From Kolteria novifilia (GTDB lineage: Bacteria; Planctomycetota; Planctomycetia; Kolteriales; Kolteriaceae): a stretch of 64,000 nt of DNA. The stretch is from assembly GCA_007748055.1 (NCBI GenBank), contig CP036279.1, positions 3,658,001 to 3,722,000 on the forward strand, in the 5' to 3' direction. A model generated the notes under the pieces. That model had not been told where the DNA came from, did no database searches, and was given only the letters and a program-made list of their open reading frames with translations. Positions 1 through 8,988 of this stretch are shown here, piece by piece (the first letter of the stretch is position 1; each line of letters starts with the position of its first letter). The position numbers and the translations under genes are program-made.

Positions 1-296
1 AAATCGAGCAGCCCGTCGGCCTCGCCTTTGAGCAGAACCCCGAGTTCGTCGAGTTCCTCGGCATATTCGGCGACGCGGGCCTGCTTCATCTCGAGGCGAC
101 GCTTGACGTCGTCGAGTTCCTCGCGGTGCCCTTCGGTGAGTGTTTCGGGATCGATGGAGAGGATGTCCTTGCACGCCTCGTAGTCGGTGACGAGGTCGCG
201 ATAGGCGCCGGAGACGTCTTCGGCGATGCGCCGCACCAGCGGCAGCATCTTGTTGGCTTGCTCGGGCGTAAAGAGTCTCTTGGGAACGTAGTCCAC
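1..296 (-). CDS. DUF2203-like protein, C-terminus beyond window edge
   Basis: About 98 codons are visible; the C-terminal end lies left of the window. The reading starts at a GTG (MDYVPKRLFTPEQANKML) and continues as an alpha-helical, charged protein (LVRRIAEDVSGAYRDLV, then EELDDVKRRLE and AEYAEELDELGVLLKG). The opening 'FTPEQANKMLP-L' followed by a long helical pair and 'ELGVLLKG' is what I recognise as the DUF2203 family, whose function is unknown. It lies 55 bp downstream of nuoI on the same strand and could be co-transcribed with it. The start is uncertain because no strong ribosome-binding site precedes the GTG. Confidence 0.7.
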   Translation of the reverse strand, partial: MDYVPKRLFTPEQANKMLPLVRRIAEDVSGAYRDLVTDYEACKDILSIDPETLTEGHREELDDVKRRLEMKQARVAEYAEELDELGVLLKGEADGLLD

Positions 297-351
297 GGTG
301 TCTTTCTGTTGCGTTGACTGGAACCAAATGTCCCGAAGTCGGCGCCGCCGT

Positions 352-954
352 TCAGCCCTCGGTCGCCTCCGCGGCAGGTTTGGGCGCGGCTTTCTTTTTC
401 GGTGCCGGCTTCTTCTTCGCTTCGACTGGCTCGGGAGGCTTGACCCAAACCGGCTCGGTGATGACTTTGGACTCGATCACCGCGGTCGGATTGAGGGTCG
501 CTTGTCCCCAAGCGATCTCGAGCGGGAGCTTCGCGTAATCGACGACGCATCCGTCCCGACTGTAACAGCTCAAGTCGTGATTCGAGCCCATGAAAATGCA
601 CTCCACGGGGCAAGGATCGACGCAGAGCGAGCAAAACATGCACTTGGTGTAGTCGATCATGAACCCGTTGACGCGGAAGCCCTTCCCCGTCGGGTTCTTT
701 TCCTTGTGAATATAGATGCAGTCGACGGGGCAGGCCTTCGCGCACTGGTCACAGCCGATGCACGTGGTCAGGTCGAAGCGGTGAAAGCCCCGGTAGCGTG
801 GCGAGACGGCGACCGGAAGCTCGGGATACTCGAACTTCTCGGTAAACGTCCGACGCTTGGGATCAAAGGTCCGGAAGAAATAGCTGATCGTGACCAGCAT
901 GCCTTTGGCGACAGTCTCAACCGTCGTGTAGACATTTCGGAACCATTCTCGCAT
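352..954 (-). CDS. nuoI: NADH-quinone oxidoreductase subunit I (NuoI)
   Basis: This is the ferredoxin-like subunit of respiratory complex I, which carries two [4Fe-4S] clusters and passes electrons from the NADH-dehydrogenase arm towards quinone. Two full cluster motifs are visible: CIGCDQCAKACPVDC and CMFCSLCVDPCPVEC. The N-terminus has the usual amphipathic, membrane-associated segment (WFRNVYTTVETVAKGML). The ATG at 954 is chosen over an upstream in-frame ATG because MREWFRNVYTT matches the family start. The C-terminus is an unusual Lys/Ala/Pro-rich tail (AKKKPAPKKKAAPKPAAE). No other nuo gene is in the window; the gene downstream encodes DUF2203. A stand-alone nuoI or the end of a nuo cluster to the right is not supported, since the next gene upstream is an unrelated lipoprotein. 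Confidence 0.93.
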   Translation of the reverse strand: MREWFRNVYTTVETVAKGMLVTISYFFRTFDPKRRTFTEKFEYPELPVAVSPRYRGFHRFDLTTCIGCDQCAKACPVDCIYIHKEKNPTGKGFRVNGFMIDYTKCMFCSLCVDPCPVECIFMGSNHDLSCYSRDGCVVDYAKLPLEIAWGQATLNPTAVIESKVITEPVWVKPPEPVEAKKKPAPKKKAAPKPAAEATEG

Positions 955-984
955 GGATCGACCCGCTCTCGTCTGATGCCCCAA

Positions 985-1093
985 TCAGAGTGACAGCCTG
1001 GTGCGCTGCCCGTTCGCCCGGCATTATAGCTGGACGACACGGCCTGCGGAAAGGCGCTGTTTTGGGTTTTGTGGAAGGAATGTCGGAGACCCC
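985..1093. other. short intergenic spacer between lipoprotein gene and nuoI
   Basis: About 110 bases separate the stop of the upstream lipoprotein gene from nuoI. I see no hairpin or clear promoter here. Confidence 0.4.
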
Positions 1094-1915
1094 CTAGCGG
1101 AGCAACCGCTGGATGTCTTTCACCAGCGATTGGCCGCTCTGGAGGTACGCGGGAACGTCCTGAAGTTGTTCCGTTTTGGTTAGGATCGAGGAGATTTCTG
1201 ACGGAACCGGGAGCTTTTGTGGCTTCTTCGGGTCCGTTTTCGGGTCACTTCTGTCCGAAACCGCGCTCAATTGGCGGCTCCGCGCCGTCGCCCAGCGACG
1301 GACCTCGTCGATCGTCTCATCCGAGGGAAAGAGCAGCGCCGCGTGAGCGATCCCCGTCAGCAGATCGTCGGCCCGCTTCGTTTCGCCTCGTTGGAGGAGT
1401 TCCCTGGCCCGAACGACCGCGGCCGACAAATGAGCCCTCGCCCGATCTTCCGCGGAGCCCTCGTGGTCGGAACTGGCCTGTCTTTGGAGAGTCGCGACGA
1501 ACTCCCTGATGCCGACATGATCGGACCACAGCGTCCGCGCTTCGCGAGCCAACTTCAGCGCCGCAGCGGTCTGGCCCTGCTGGGCCTTCGCTTTGGCTTG
1601 ATCGAATAGGAGTAGGGCATCCTGGTGATCGAGGGCGTGGCGCTCGGCCTCCTCGGCGACGAGTTTGCCGATGATCGCCCCGGTCTCCAGCGACCCACCC
1701 GCCAAGTGCGGCACCGTTGGTTTCGGGCGCTCGTTGGCCACCGAGCGGATGATTGCCTGCGTCTTCGCCATCAACTCCGGAGACGGCCCCTCGGGCGCCG
1801 TGGGTGGCGAGCTTCCGCCCTTCTCGGCCGATTCCTCGGCGGTTGCTTGCAGGCAGCCGAGGGCGAGCGAGCAGATCATCGCTGGAATCGCCGCGAGAAC
1901 GGGGAAACGGCTCAT
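1094..1915 (-). CDS. predicted lipoprotein of unknown function
   Basis: The ATG at 1915 opens with a typical export signal (MSRFPVLAAIPAMICSLALG followed by Cys). The LALGC sequence fits a lipobox, so the mature protein would be lipid-anchored at about residue 21. The 273-residue product has a Ser/Pro/Gly-rich linker after the anchor, then a helical region (ALLLFDQAKAKAQQGQTAAA, AREARTLWSDHVGI, ARELLQRGETKRADDLLTGI) with the helix-pair look of TPR units. I do not recognise a named family. It could be an envelope protein-interaction factor; that is inference from the signal peptide and TPR-like helices only. It sits upstream of nuoI on the same strand, without close coupling. Confidence 0.7.
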   Translation of the reverse strand: MSRFPVLAAIPAMICSLALGCLQATAEESAEKGGSSPPTAPEGPSPELMAKTQAIIRSVANERPKPTVPHLAGGSLETGAIIGKLVAEEAERHALDHQDALLLFDQAKAKAQQGQTAAALKLAREARTLWSDHVGIREFVATLQRQASSDHEGSAEDRARAHLSAAVVRARELLQRGETKRADDLLTGIAHAALLFPSDETIDEVRRWATARSRQLSAVSDRSDPKTDPKKPQKLPVPSEISSILTKTEQLQDVPAYLQSGQSLVKDIQRLLR

Positions 1916-2112
1916 CGTGATCGCGGATCCGGAGCGTGTTTCAGTGACCACCATCATGATCCCTCAGGGTGCTCTTGCCTCTTCCGTCTTCCCTATTGTA
2001 AGGGAGAGCCTCTTCCCTCCCCCCTTGTCGATTGGGGGAATGCGGGGGGCCGGTGTCTCGGATGTCCGCTTTCGAGAGATCTTCTCTAAGAGACCCCCTC
2101 TAACTCCCCCTC

Positions 2113-2169
2113 GGACAAGGGGAGCAAATGAACGGTCCCTTGGACAAGGGGAGCAAATGAACGGTCCCT
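2113..2169 (+). repeat. 29-bp unit interspersed repeat, two tandem copies
   Basis: Two near-identical 29-bp units begin at 2113 and 2142 (GGACAAGGGGAGCAAATGAA, then CGGTCCCTT). The second ends at the stop codon of the downstream minus-strand HEAT gene. The same unit recurs at 4106 and, inverted, at 52292-52370. Confidence 0.85.
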
Positions 2170-3427
2170 ACTTCGTCAGCGTGGCAGCCTTTTGCTGCTG
2201 ATTCTCGGCGAGCCAGCGACGCCAACGCTCCTTGTCATAGCCGAAGTTGACGTTCGTCAGCTTGTAGAGCGAACTGAGGACCTCGCGGTTGTTGAAGTCC
2301 TTGACGATCACCTGTTTGCCCGAACCGCCACCGATGGTCAGGCCGCCCGAACCGCCCGTCGTGCCGCCATAAGTCCCCCGCATGATCCCGTCGGGGCCGA
2401 CCTGCATCGTCCGCACGGAGTAGCTGTAGCCGCTCAGCGATCGGGCCTTGTCGGCGAAACTCGGGGCGTAGACGTACGAGTGCCGCGTCACGAGTGCCTC
2501 GATCAGGGCGGAGTAGATCGTTTCGTCGCCGATCTCTCCCAGGAGTTCCCCCGCTCTGTTGACCGCCAAATTGTTGCTGTGACCGAGATAGCGAGTCACT
2601 TCCGCCAAAAGGGCCGGCGACTTGCGGTCGAGAAGAGCCTCGGCGGCCGCGTCGCGATGACCGCTGACGCTGTCCTCCAAAGCGGCCCGCAAGAGAGCAG
2701 CAGTGCTTTCATCCCCCTCAATTCCCTTGAGAACCTCGACGAGCAACCTGCGTTCGGGGTCCTGTCCCTTTTCGCCGAGCAGGGACAAAAGCGGTTCGAC
2801 GGCTAGCGGGTCGTCGATGGCGAGTAGCTCGTCGGTCGCCTCTTGCCGCCTTTCAGGGCGGTCTTGGCGAAGCCACTTCTGCCAGACGCGGATGTTGCGA
2901 AAGTACTCGCGACGTTGGTCTTGGCGGTCGGCGTCACGGATGGCGGCATCCCGCTCTTGGGGCAGGACATAACGCCCCTTGTACTTAACCATCCCTTGGG
3001 ACTTTTTGTACTCCTCGCGGGTCATCCAGACGCCGTTGTAGAGACTGTAGCCAAGTCGTCGGCGTGCCTCGGCGTGGTTCGGGTCGAGCTGGATCACCTT
3101 CTCGAGGAGCTTTTCGTATTCGTCGTCCATGTCGTGTTCGAGACACCACATCGCGAGGGCGAACTGGTCCTCGGCCGTGTTTTTCGCCTTCGTTGCCTCG
3201 GCCTGGTAGGCGGCGGTGGTCCGTTCAATCCGGAGGACTTGGGAACGGGAGACGGTTTGCTTGCCAATCTTGGTTTTGATGACGAGTTTCTTCTCGTTGG
3301 ACTCGTCGTCGAGGACGCGACCGCGGATGAATCCGCCGCCCCGCTTGTGCACGACATCGGCGCGGAGAGCGACCGGAGCGAGAAGCAGGATCGTCAGGAT
3401 AGGTAGCAGAATGCGGGGTCTGGACAT
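2168..3427 (-). CDS. exported HEAT-repeat protein
   Basis: The ATG at 3427 follows a good ribosome-binding site (GGAGGG, four bases upstream) and starts a Sec signal peptide (MSRPRILLPILTILLLAPVA, cleavage near ALRA-D), so the protein is exported. The mature part opens with a small beta-rich segment (VVHKRGGGFIRGRVLD, KIGKQTVSRSQVLRIER) of the kind common in planctomycete exported proteins. A TPR-like stretch follows (LEKVIQLDPNHAEARRRLGY), then HEAT-like repeats over residues 180-320 (DPLAVEPLLSLLGEKGQDPE, LLAEVTRYLGHSNNLAVNRA). A Gly/Thr-rich loop precedes a short C-terminal domain ending ERWRRWLAENQQQK. It is probably a periplasmic or envelope scaffold. The longer ORF upstream of 3427 reads through repeat DNA and is not used. 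Confidence 0.8.
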   Translation of the reverse strand: MSRPRILLPILTILLLAPVALRADVVHKRGGGFIRGRVLDDESNEKKLVIKTKIGKQTVSRSQVLRIERTTAAYQAEATKAKNTAEDQFALAMWCLEHDMDDEYEKLLEKVIQLDPNHAEARRRLGYSLYNGVWMTREEYKKSQGMVKYKGRYVLPQERDAAIRDADRQDQRREYFRNIRVWQKWLRQDRPERRQEATDELLAIDDPLAVEPLLSLLGEKGQDPERRLLVEVLKGIEGDESTAALLRAALEDSVSGHRDAAAEALLDRKSPALLAEVTRYLGHSNNLAVNRAGELLGEIGDETIYSALIEALVTRHSYVYAPSFADKARSLSGYSYSVRTMQVGPDGIMRGTYGGTTGGSGGLTIGGGSGKQVIVKDFNNREVLSSLYKLTNVNFGYDKERWRRWLAENQQQKAATLTK

Positions 3428-3581
3428 TGAGCCCTCCACAAGTCGCCCTTTCACAGACGGTGACTTGGCGCGGGAATAGGCGAACTCCCCAGGCGCTCGA
3501 TTGTAAATCGAGCCGGGCCAACGGTCAACGATGCGAGTGGTCGGAGGGGCGATGGCAACGAGTTCCGGGTCGGTTTGCCGC

Positions 3582-3806
3582 GGGAGCGTTCGAGAAGCGG
3601 GCATTCCGCGTTTGATGCTCGTCGGGGCGGCGCCGCGGCGCGAGGAGTTTGCCGACGGTCGTCCCGTTGTCCGAAGCTTCCGACGGCTGCGCCGCACCGG
3701 TAGCGAAGCAACCGGTGCTAGCCAAGACGTGGCTGAAAGTGTTGGGCGCCGATTGAGGAGGTTCAAGGAGCGCGCCTTTGAGAGACCCCCTCTACCTCCC
3801 CCTTTG
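3582..3806 (+). repeat. long direct intergenic repeat, copy 1
   Basis: A segment of about 225 bp starting GGGAGCGTTCGAGAAGCGGG. It is repeated nearly identically at 3891-4106, with an extra 8-9 bases in the GC-rich centre (near CGGGGCGGCGCCGCGG) and a few substitutions. Confidence 0.9.
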
Positions 3807-3890
3807 TACGGGCCGGAGTCAAGGGTAACAGGTGTTCGGGGACATGGGTAACACGTCCTCTTCTTCGGTTTCGGGGGTGGAACGGACGGA

Positions 3891-4106
3891 GGGAGCGTTT
3901 GAGAAGCGGGCATTCCGCGTTTGATGCTCGTCGGGGCGGCGCGAGGAGTTTGCCGACGGTCGTCCCGTTGTCCGAAGCTTCCGACGGCTGCGCCGCACCG
4001 GTAGCGAAGCAACCGGTGCTAGCCAAGACGTGGCTGAAAGAGTTGGGCGCTGATTGAGGAGGTTCAAGGAGCGCGCCTTTGAGAGCCCCCCTCTACCTCC
4101 CCCTTG
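3891..4106 (+). repeat. long direct intergenic repeat, copy 2
   Basis: Second copy of the segment at 3582, same orientation, about 95% identical by eye. The 85 bases between the copies are unique. It runs directly into a copy of the 29-bp repeat unit. Confidence 0.9.
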
Positions 4107-4134
4107 GACAAGGGGGAGCAAATGGACGGCCCTT
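4106..4134 (+). repeat. 29-bp interspersed repeat unit, single copy
   Basis: GGACAAGGGGGAGCAAATGG followed by ACGGCCCTT. It matches the units at 2113 and the inverted array at 52292. A degenerate second unit (GGAGAAAGGTGAGCCCTTGG) follows. Confidence 0.8.
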
Positions 4135-4299
4135 GGAGAAAGGTGAGCCCTTGGGTCACGGAAGCCGAACATGACGCGGCTTTCTCCTCTCCACTCTCTC
4201 CGGACACCTCTCTCGGGGCGCAGCCCCGCTGGGCGCTGCCCCGCCGTTCACGTACAACGCCATGACACGGATGAGATGAAGGACGAGGAACACGATTCG

Positions 4300-7077
4300 A
4301 TGACGCCATTGACGCAGAATGACCCGAAGGCAATTCAAGACCGCTGGACCAAGCTGTGGGACGAGGGAAAGCACTTCCAAAGCGCCCCCGATCCCTCGAA
4401 GAAGCCGTACACCATCGTCATTCCTCCTCCGAACGTCACCGGAGCGTTGCACCTCGGCCACGCCCTCAACGGCACCCTTCAGGACGTGATGATCCGTTTC
4501 AAGCGGATGCAGGGCTTCGAGGCACTTTGGATTCCGGGCGCCGACCATGCCGGCATCGCGACCCAGGCGGTCGTGGAGAAACGGCTCTTCGAGCAGGAAA
4601 AGCTGACGCGCCACGACATCGGCCGCGAGGAACTCGTCCGCCGTATTTGGGCGTGGAAGGACGAGCACGAAGACCGCATCATGCGGCAACTCAAGGCGAT
4701 GGGCGTCAGTTGCGATTGGAGCCGCTGGTCGTTCACGCTTGATGAGACCCGAGCCCGCGCGGTTCGCGTCACCTTCTTCAACATGTTCCGCGACCAGTTG
4801 ATCTACCGCGGCAAGCGGCTGGTCAACTGGGACGTCCAGCTCCATACCGCCGTGGCCGACGACGAGGTCTATCACGACGAGGTCAAGGGACACCTCTGGC
4901 ACATCAACTACCCCGTCGAGGGTAGTGATCGGTTGCTGGAAGTCGCCACGACCCGCCCCGAAACAATGCTCGGTGACACCGCCGTCGCGGTTCATCCCAA
5001 AGACGAACGCTATCTGGATCTGATCGGCATGAACGTCGTGCTGCCACTGGTTGGCCGGAAGATTCCAATCATCGCCGATGGGCAGCTCGTCAATCCGGAG
5101 TTCGGGACCGGCGTGGTGAAAGTGACGCCCGCGCACGACCCCAACGACTATGCCTGCGGCCTGCGCAACAAGCTCGAGATGATCAACATCCTCGAGCCGG
5201 ATGGACGAATCAACGAGAACGGCGGCAAGTTCCAAGGGCTTAAACGCGAGCAAGCCCGCAAGTCGGTCGTCGAAGCTCTCGAAGCCGAGGGGCTGGTCGT
5301 CAAGGTCGAGGATCACGTCCATCAGGTCGGGCACAGCGATCGCAGCAAGACGGCGGTCGAACCCTATCTCTCGGACCAGTGGTTCATCCAGATGGATGAG
5401 CTCGCCGAGAAGGCGATGGCGGCGGTCCGCGAGCAGCGGGTCAAGATTCACCCGCCCCGCTACGCGGACACGTACCTCTCCTGGCTGTCGGAGAAGCGCG
5501 ACTGGTGCATCAGTCGACAGCTTTGGTGGGGGCACCAGATTCCGATCTGGTACGCGCCGAACTGTTCGGAGGTAGACCTTGAAAAGGCCTTCGCCGGTCG
5601 GGACGATGTCGTCTGGCAGGAGGACAAGGAGAACGATCGCTGGCTTCTCTGTTCGCTGGAGGACTTGGCGGAGAACGCGGTGCCCGGCACCACGCTCCAG
5701 CGCGATCCCGATGTGCTCGACACGTGGTTCAGCTCGGCGCTTTGGCCGCATAGCACGATGGGATGGCCCGACCACACCCCCGATTTGGAGTACTACTACC
5801 CGACGAGCCTCTTGAGCACGGCTCGCGAGATCATCACCCTCTGGGTCGCCCGCATGGTCATCATGAGCGACTACAACATGGGCACGATCCCCTTCTCCGA
5901 CGTCTACATCCATCCGGTGATTCAAGACGGCAACGGCATGCCGATGAAAAAGAGCCTTGGCAACGGCGTCGATCCCTTCGACATCATCGAGAAGTACGGC
6001 GCCGACGCGATGCGTTACACCCTCGTCTCGATGGCGACCGAAACGCAGGACGTACGACTGCCGGTCAAGAAGGAGAAGGTCGATGGCGGCCGCCAGATCA
6101 ACACCTCCGAGAAGTTCGAGATCGGGCGGAACTTCGGAACGAAGATTTTCAACGCGGCGAAATTCTCGATCCTGAACCTCGAGGGTTTCATCGCCGGTCC
6201 TGTCGACGAAGACGAACTGATGATCGAGGACCGCTGGATTCTCGATCGACTCTCGCGCACGACGCGGAGCGTGACCGAAGCCCTCGATGGCTACCGCTTC
6301 AACGACGTCGGACGGACGCTCTACGACTTCGTCTGGAGCGAGTTCTGCGACTGGTACATCGAAATCGTCAAACCGCGCTTCCGCGACGAGAAGTCCAAGG
6401 TGACCGCGCAGCGTGTCCTCGCGGCGGTCCTCGACGCGATCGTCCGTTTGCTTCACCCGGTGATGCCGTTCGTCAGTGAGGAGATCTGGCAGGCGCTGGG
6501 CGAAGTGGCTCCCTCACGCGGCGTGCCGACCCCGTCGACCGCCAACGCGGTGGTGACGACCGCTCCCTGGCCCAAGCCGCTGCCCTCGTGGGAGAACGAC
6601 ACGATCGCCGCTCAGATGAGTCTGTTGCAGGACGTGATTCGCTGCGTGCGCAACATTCGGGGCGAGTTCACCGTCGATCCGAAGTCCTCGGTCGACGTCG
6701 TCGTCGATGGTGACGCCGAGTCCTCCGCGTTTCTCTTGACGAATCAGGAGACGATCAAGCTGTTGGCGAAAGTGGGCAATTTCTCGAGTGAATCGAACGC
6801 CAGCCGTCCGGCGATGGCCGCGGCCCACGTCCTGCCGACGTGCAAAGTCTACGTTCCCTTGGCGGATCACATTGATCTCGATGCCGAGTTGGGTAAGCAG
6901 GAGAAGAAGAAGACCGACCTCGAGAAGAGGCTCAAGGGAGTTGATGCCAAACTCTCCAACGAGGGGTTCGTTTCCCGGGCTCCCGCCGAGGTCGTCGATC
7001 AACAGCGGCGATTGCGCGACGACCTCGTCCGACAAGTCGAGGCCGTGACCGCGATCATCAACGAATTGAACGCCTAG
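4300..7077 (+). CDS. valS: valyl-tRNA synthetase
   Basis: A class Ia aminoacyl-tRNA synthetase that charges tRNA-Val and edits mischarged threonine; cytosolic. The HIGH-type signature is PPPNVTGALHLGHALNGT near residue 40. The editing domain follows, with VATTRPETMLGDTAVAVHP. Next come the catalytic WWGHQIPIWY, the anticodon-binding domain (RFNDVGRTLYDFVWSEFCDW) and a C-terminal coiled coil (AELGKQEKKKTDLEKRLKGV). The KMSKS loop reads PMKKSLGNG, so the usual Lys-Met-Ser-Lys-Ser is altered while KSLGNG is kept. Length, about 925 residues, is normal. The ATG at 4300 is chosen because GAGGAA lies nine bases upstream and the protein then starts MTPLTQNDPKAIQDRW; an in-frame ATG at 4276 is possible. 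It is transcribed alone. Confidence 0.96.
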   Translation: MTPLTQNDPKAIQDRWTKLWDEGKHFQSAPDPSKKPYTIVIPPPNVTGALHLGHALNGTLQDVMIRFKRMQGFEALWIPGADHAGIATQAVVEKRLFEQEKLTRHDIGREELVRRIWAWKDEHEDRIMRQLKAMGVSCDWSRWSFTLDETRARAVRVTFFNMFRDQLIYRGKRLVNWDVQLHTAVADDEVYHDEVKGHLWHINYPVEGSDRLLEVATTRPETMLGDTAVAVHPKDERYLDLIGMNVVLPLVGRKIPIIADGQLVNPEFGTGVVKVTPAHDPNDYACGLRNKLEMINILEPDGRINENGGKFQGLKREQARKSVVEALEAEGLVVKVEDHVHQVGHSDRSKTAVEPYLSDQWFIQMDELAEKAMAAVREQRVKIHPPRYADTYLSWLSEKRDWCISRQLWWGHQIPIWYAPNCSEVDLEKAFAGRDDVVWQEDKENDRWLLCSLEDLAENAVPGTTLQRDPDVLDTWFSSALWPHSTMGWPDHTPDLEYYYPTSLLSTAREIITLWVARMVIMSDYNMGTIPFSDVYIHPVIQDGNGMPMKKSLGNGVDPFDIIEKYGADAMRYTLVSMATETQDVRLPVKKEKVDGGRQINTSEKFEIGRNFGTKIFNAAKFSILNLEGFIAGPVDEDELMIEDRWILDRLSRTTRSVTEALDGYRFNDVGRTLYDFVWSEFCDWYIEIVKPRFRDEKSKVTAQRVLAAVLDAIVRLLHPVMPFVSEEIWQALGEVAPSRGVPTPSTANAVVTTAPWPKPLPSWENDTIAAQMSLLQDVIRCVRNIRGEFTVDPKSSVDVVVDGDAESSAFLLTNQETIKLLAKVGNFSSESNASRPAMAAAHVLPTCKVYVPLADHIDLDAELGKQEKKKTDLEKRLKGVDAKLSNEGFVSRAPAEVVDQQRRLRDDLVRQVEAVTAIINELNA

Positions 7078-7110
7078 AAGGCTGCGCTCGGAACGTTCGT
7101 CGAGATTGCC

Positions 7111-7178
7111 ATGCCCACGCTTGCATGGGCAGGCTTTCGAATGACAGGCGTTTCTCCCATGCCCACGCAAGCGTGGGC
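7111..7178. repeat. REP-like hairpins after valS
   Basis: Two inverted repeats with a GCCCACGC core. The second (7161-7178) is a perfect 8-bp stem, GCCCACGC-AA-GCGTGGGC. They may act as a terminator or mRNA-stabilising element for valS. The same GTGGGCA core occurs in tandem at 40690-40768. Confidence 0.7.
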
Positions 7179-7295
7179 CTGGCACCCAACCGCAGTGAAG
7201 GAAACAACATCGCTGAAGTGACCCAGCGAACTTGTCAATCAGGACACGAGCGGAACTCGGGCCGGTTTCGCGATCTCCGAAGAGGATGAGACCCC

Positions 7296-8741
7296 ATGGC
7301 GAGCCATCGCGGCAAGTGGACGACGTTGATCTGCGCCGGGATCGGCACGGTGATGACCCTCATCGATGCCTTCGCCCTGACCATTGCCGTGCCCGACATC
7401 CAGAAAGAGATGGGCGTCTCGGTCGCGACACTGACTTGGGTACTCGTCTCATACCAACTCTTCTACGCCGCCCCGATGGTCTTCGCGGGCAAGCTTGGCG
7501 ATATGAAGGGGCACAAGGGCATCTTCATCATCGGGATGGTGATCTTCACCGGGGCCTCGATCGCGTGTGGGCTCGCTCCGGAGATCTGGACGCTGATCAT
7601 CGCCCGATCGATACAGGGGATCGGCGCGGCGCTGCTGGTCCCCTCGGCCGCCTCCCTGGTAAGCAACGCGTTCCCTGGGGAAGAGAAGTATCAAGCGACC
7701 GGCATTCTCTTCGGCATCGCCGGGCTGGGCCAAGCCTTCGGGCCGATGCTCGGCGGTGTGATGACCCAGTACCTCGGCTGGCGCTCGATCTTCTTCATCA
7801 ATGTCCCGCTCGCCGCGGTGGCGCTGGTGGCGACTTTCATCTTTGTCCCTTCCCCGCCGAAAGTACCGCGAAAGGCGCCGCTCGACTTCGCGGGCGTGCT
7901 TGCGCTCACCCTGGCGGTCTTCGGCTTCGTCTTGGCGATGGACGAAGGGGACTCTTGGGGATGGCAATCGCCGTGGATCTTTGGCTTGTTCGGGGGAGCG
8001 ATCTTCTTCGCGATCGCCTTCATCTACATCGAGAACCGGGCCCAAGACCCGCTCGTGCGACTGTCGCTGGTTCGCAACAAGGATGTCGCCGGGGCCGTGC
8101 TCGTCGGCTTCTTTCGCAACTTCGTCGCGGCCGCGCTGATCTTCTACGGAACGCTCTACTTGCAGAACATCCTCAAGTACTCCCCGACCGAGACGGGGCT
8201 GATGTTCCTTCCCTTTACGCTCATGGTGGTCGTCACCGGTCCGCTCGCCGGTCAGATGGCCAGCCGGATGGGGCCGAAGAGTCCCCTGCTCATCGGCCTC
8301 TTGTTCGTGACCGCTTCGCAATTGATCATGGCCAAGGCCGGGCACGACACCGGCTTTTTAATGCTTCTGGCCGCGATGTTCCTCGCCGGGACGGGGCACG
8401 GACTCGGCAGTTCGCTCGAAGCCCAGACCGCGTTGACCTCGGTTTCGGAGGAGGAGTCGGGCGTGACCGTCGCGCTCGTCTCGATGATGAGAACCATTGG
8501 CGGGCTGATGGGCATCGCCGGCTCGCAGGTCCTCTTCTCCTACACGCGGATCTCGCACTCCTACGGCAATCCGCCCGTGGGACCGACGCCCGACTTGCAG
8601 GACAACTTCTTCATTCTCGGATTCGCCCTGACGATGGATTGGGTCGTCGTCATGGCGATCGCGAGCTTCATCTTCGCGATCGTGTTGCTCTCCCCCGGAA
8701 AGACGAAGGGCAAAGTTCCGACCCACGTCCCCGCGGAATAG
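7296..8741 (+). CDS. MFS drug-exporter-like permease (DHA2, 14-TM type)
   Basis: A 481-residue integral membrane protein of the major facilitator superfamily, resembling the EmrB/QacA (DHA2) group of proton-driven multidrug exporters. Helix 1 carries the family opening (CAGIGTVMTLIDAFALTIAV) and loop 2-3 the motif GKLGDMKGHKGIF. The motif C region in helix 5 is GIAGLGQAFGPMLGG, and about 14 hydrophobic segments can be counted. The ATG at 7296 follows GAGGATG. A paralogue about 75% identical by eye starts 250 bases downstream on the same strand, so this is a tandem duplication. No regulator, membrane-fusion protein or outer-membrane partner is adjacent, so the substrate cannot be inferred. Confidence 0.9.
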   Translation: MASHRGKWTTLICAGIGTVMTLIDAFALTIAVPDIQKEMGVSVATLTWVLVSYQLFYAAPMVFAGKLGDMKGHKGIFIIGMVIFTGASIACGLAPEIWTLIIARSIQGIGAALLVPSAASLVSNAFPGEEKYQATGILFGIAGLGQAFGPMLGGVMTQYLGWRSIFFINVPLAAVALVATFIFVPSPPKVPRKAPLDFAGVLALTLAVFGFVLAMDEGDSWGWQSPWIFGLFGGAIFFAIAFIYIENRAQDPLVRLSLVRNKDVAGAVLVGFFRNFVAAALIFYGTLYLQNILKYSPTETGLMFLPFTLMVVVTGPLAGQMASRMGPKSPLLIGLLFVTASQLIMAKAGHDTGFLMLLAAMFLAGTGHGLGSSLEAQTALTSVSEEESGVTVALVSMMRTIGGLMGIAGSQVLFSYTRISHSYGNPPVGPTPDLQDNFFILGFALTMDWVVVMAIASFIFAIVLLSPGKTKGKVPTHVPAE

Positions 8742-8838
8742 AAGCGGGGAACGGTCGACGTCGCGTTGCGCTGGACGGTTCATGGTGAACCGAGGGACTG
8801 GCCGACGAGTTGGTCTCTCTACTTGCCAGGAACTCCTC

Positions 8839-8894
8839 GCCTCTCCCACGGGGAGAGGCAAACGACCAGCGCATCTAGAGTGGGCCAAGGCCCA
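8839..8894. terminator. two hairpins between the MFS genes
   Basis: 8839-8859 forms GCCTCTCC-cacgg-GGAGAGGC and 8881-8894 forms TGGGCC-AA-GGCCCA. Neither has a T tract, so they could be repeats, processing sites or weak terminators that separate expression of the two exporters. Confidence 0.45.
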
Positions 8895-8988
8895 CCCAAC
8901 GAGTCCCGACGCGAGTTCCTCGCCGTCTTCATGTCTCGAGCGACCGTATTTCGCCATCAATCCATCACCACCAAAGGGAGACAAGCCC

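Larger units (their letters stand above)
3428..4299. other. 872-base intergenic region made largely of repeats
   Basis: The divergent spacer between the HEAT-repeat gene and valS holds two copies of a 216-225 bp duplication (listed separately) and one copy of the 29-bp family. ORFs on both strands here are translations of the repeat and have no family resemblance. A promoter for valS is presumably in the last 150 bases, but I cannot assign boxes. Confidence 0.6.

Noticed and set aside
4156-6456. 766-codon open frame antisense to valS
   Set aside because: It is an antisense shadow of a clear ValRS gene, with composition typical of reversed GC-rich codons and no domain.
7232-8788. 518-codon frame over the first MFS gene
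   Set aside because: Frame-shifted shadow rich in Arg; the MFS frame has TM helices and family motifs.
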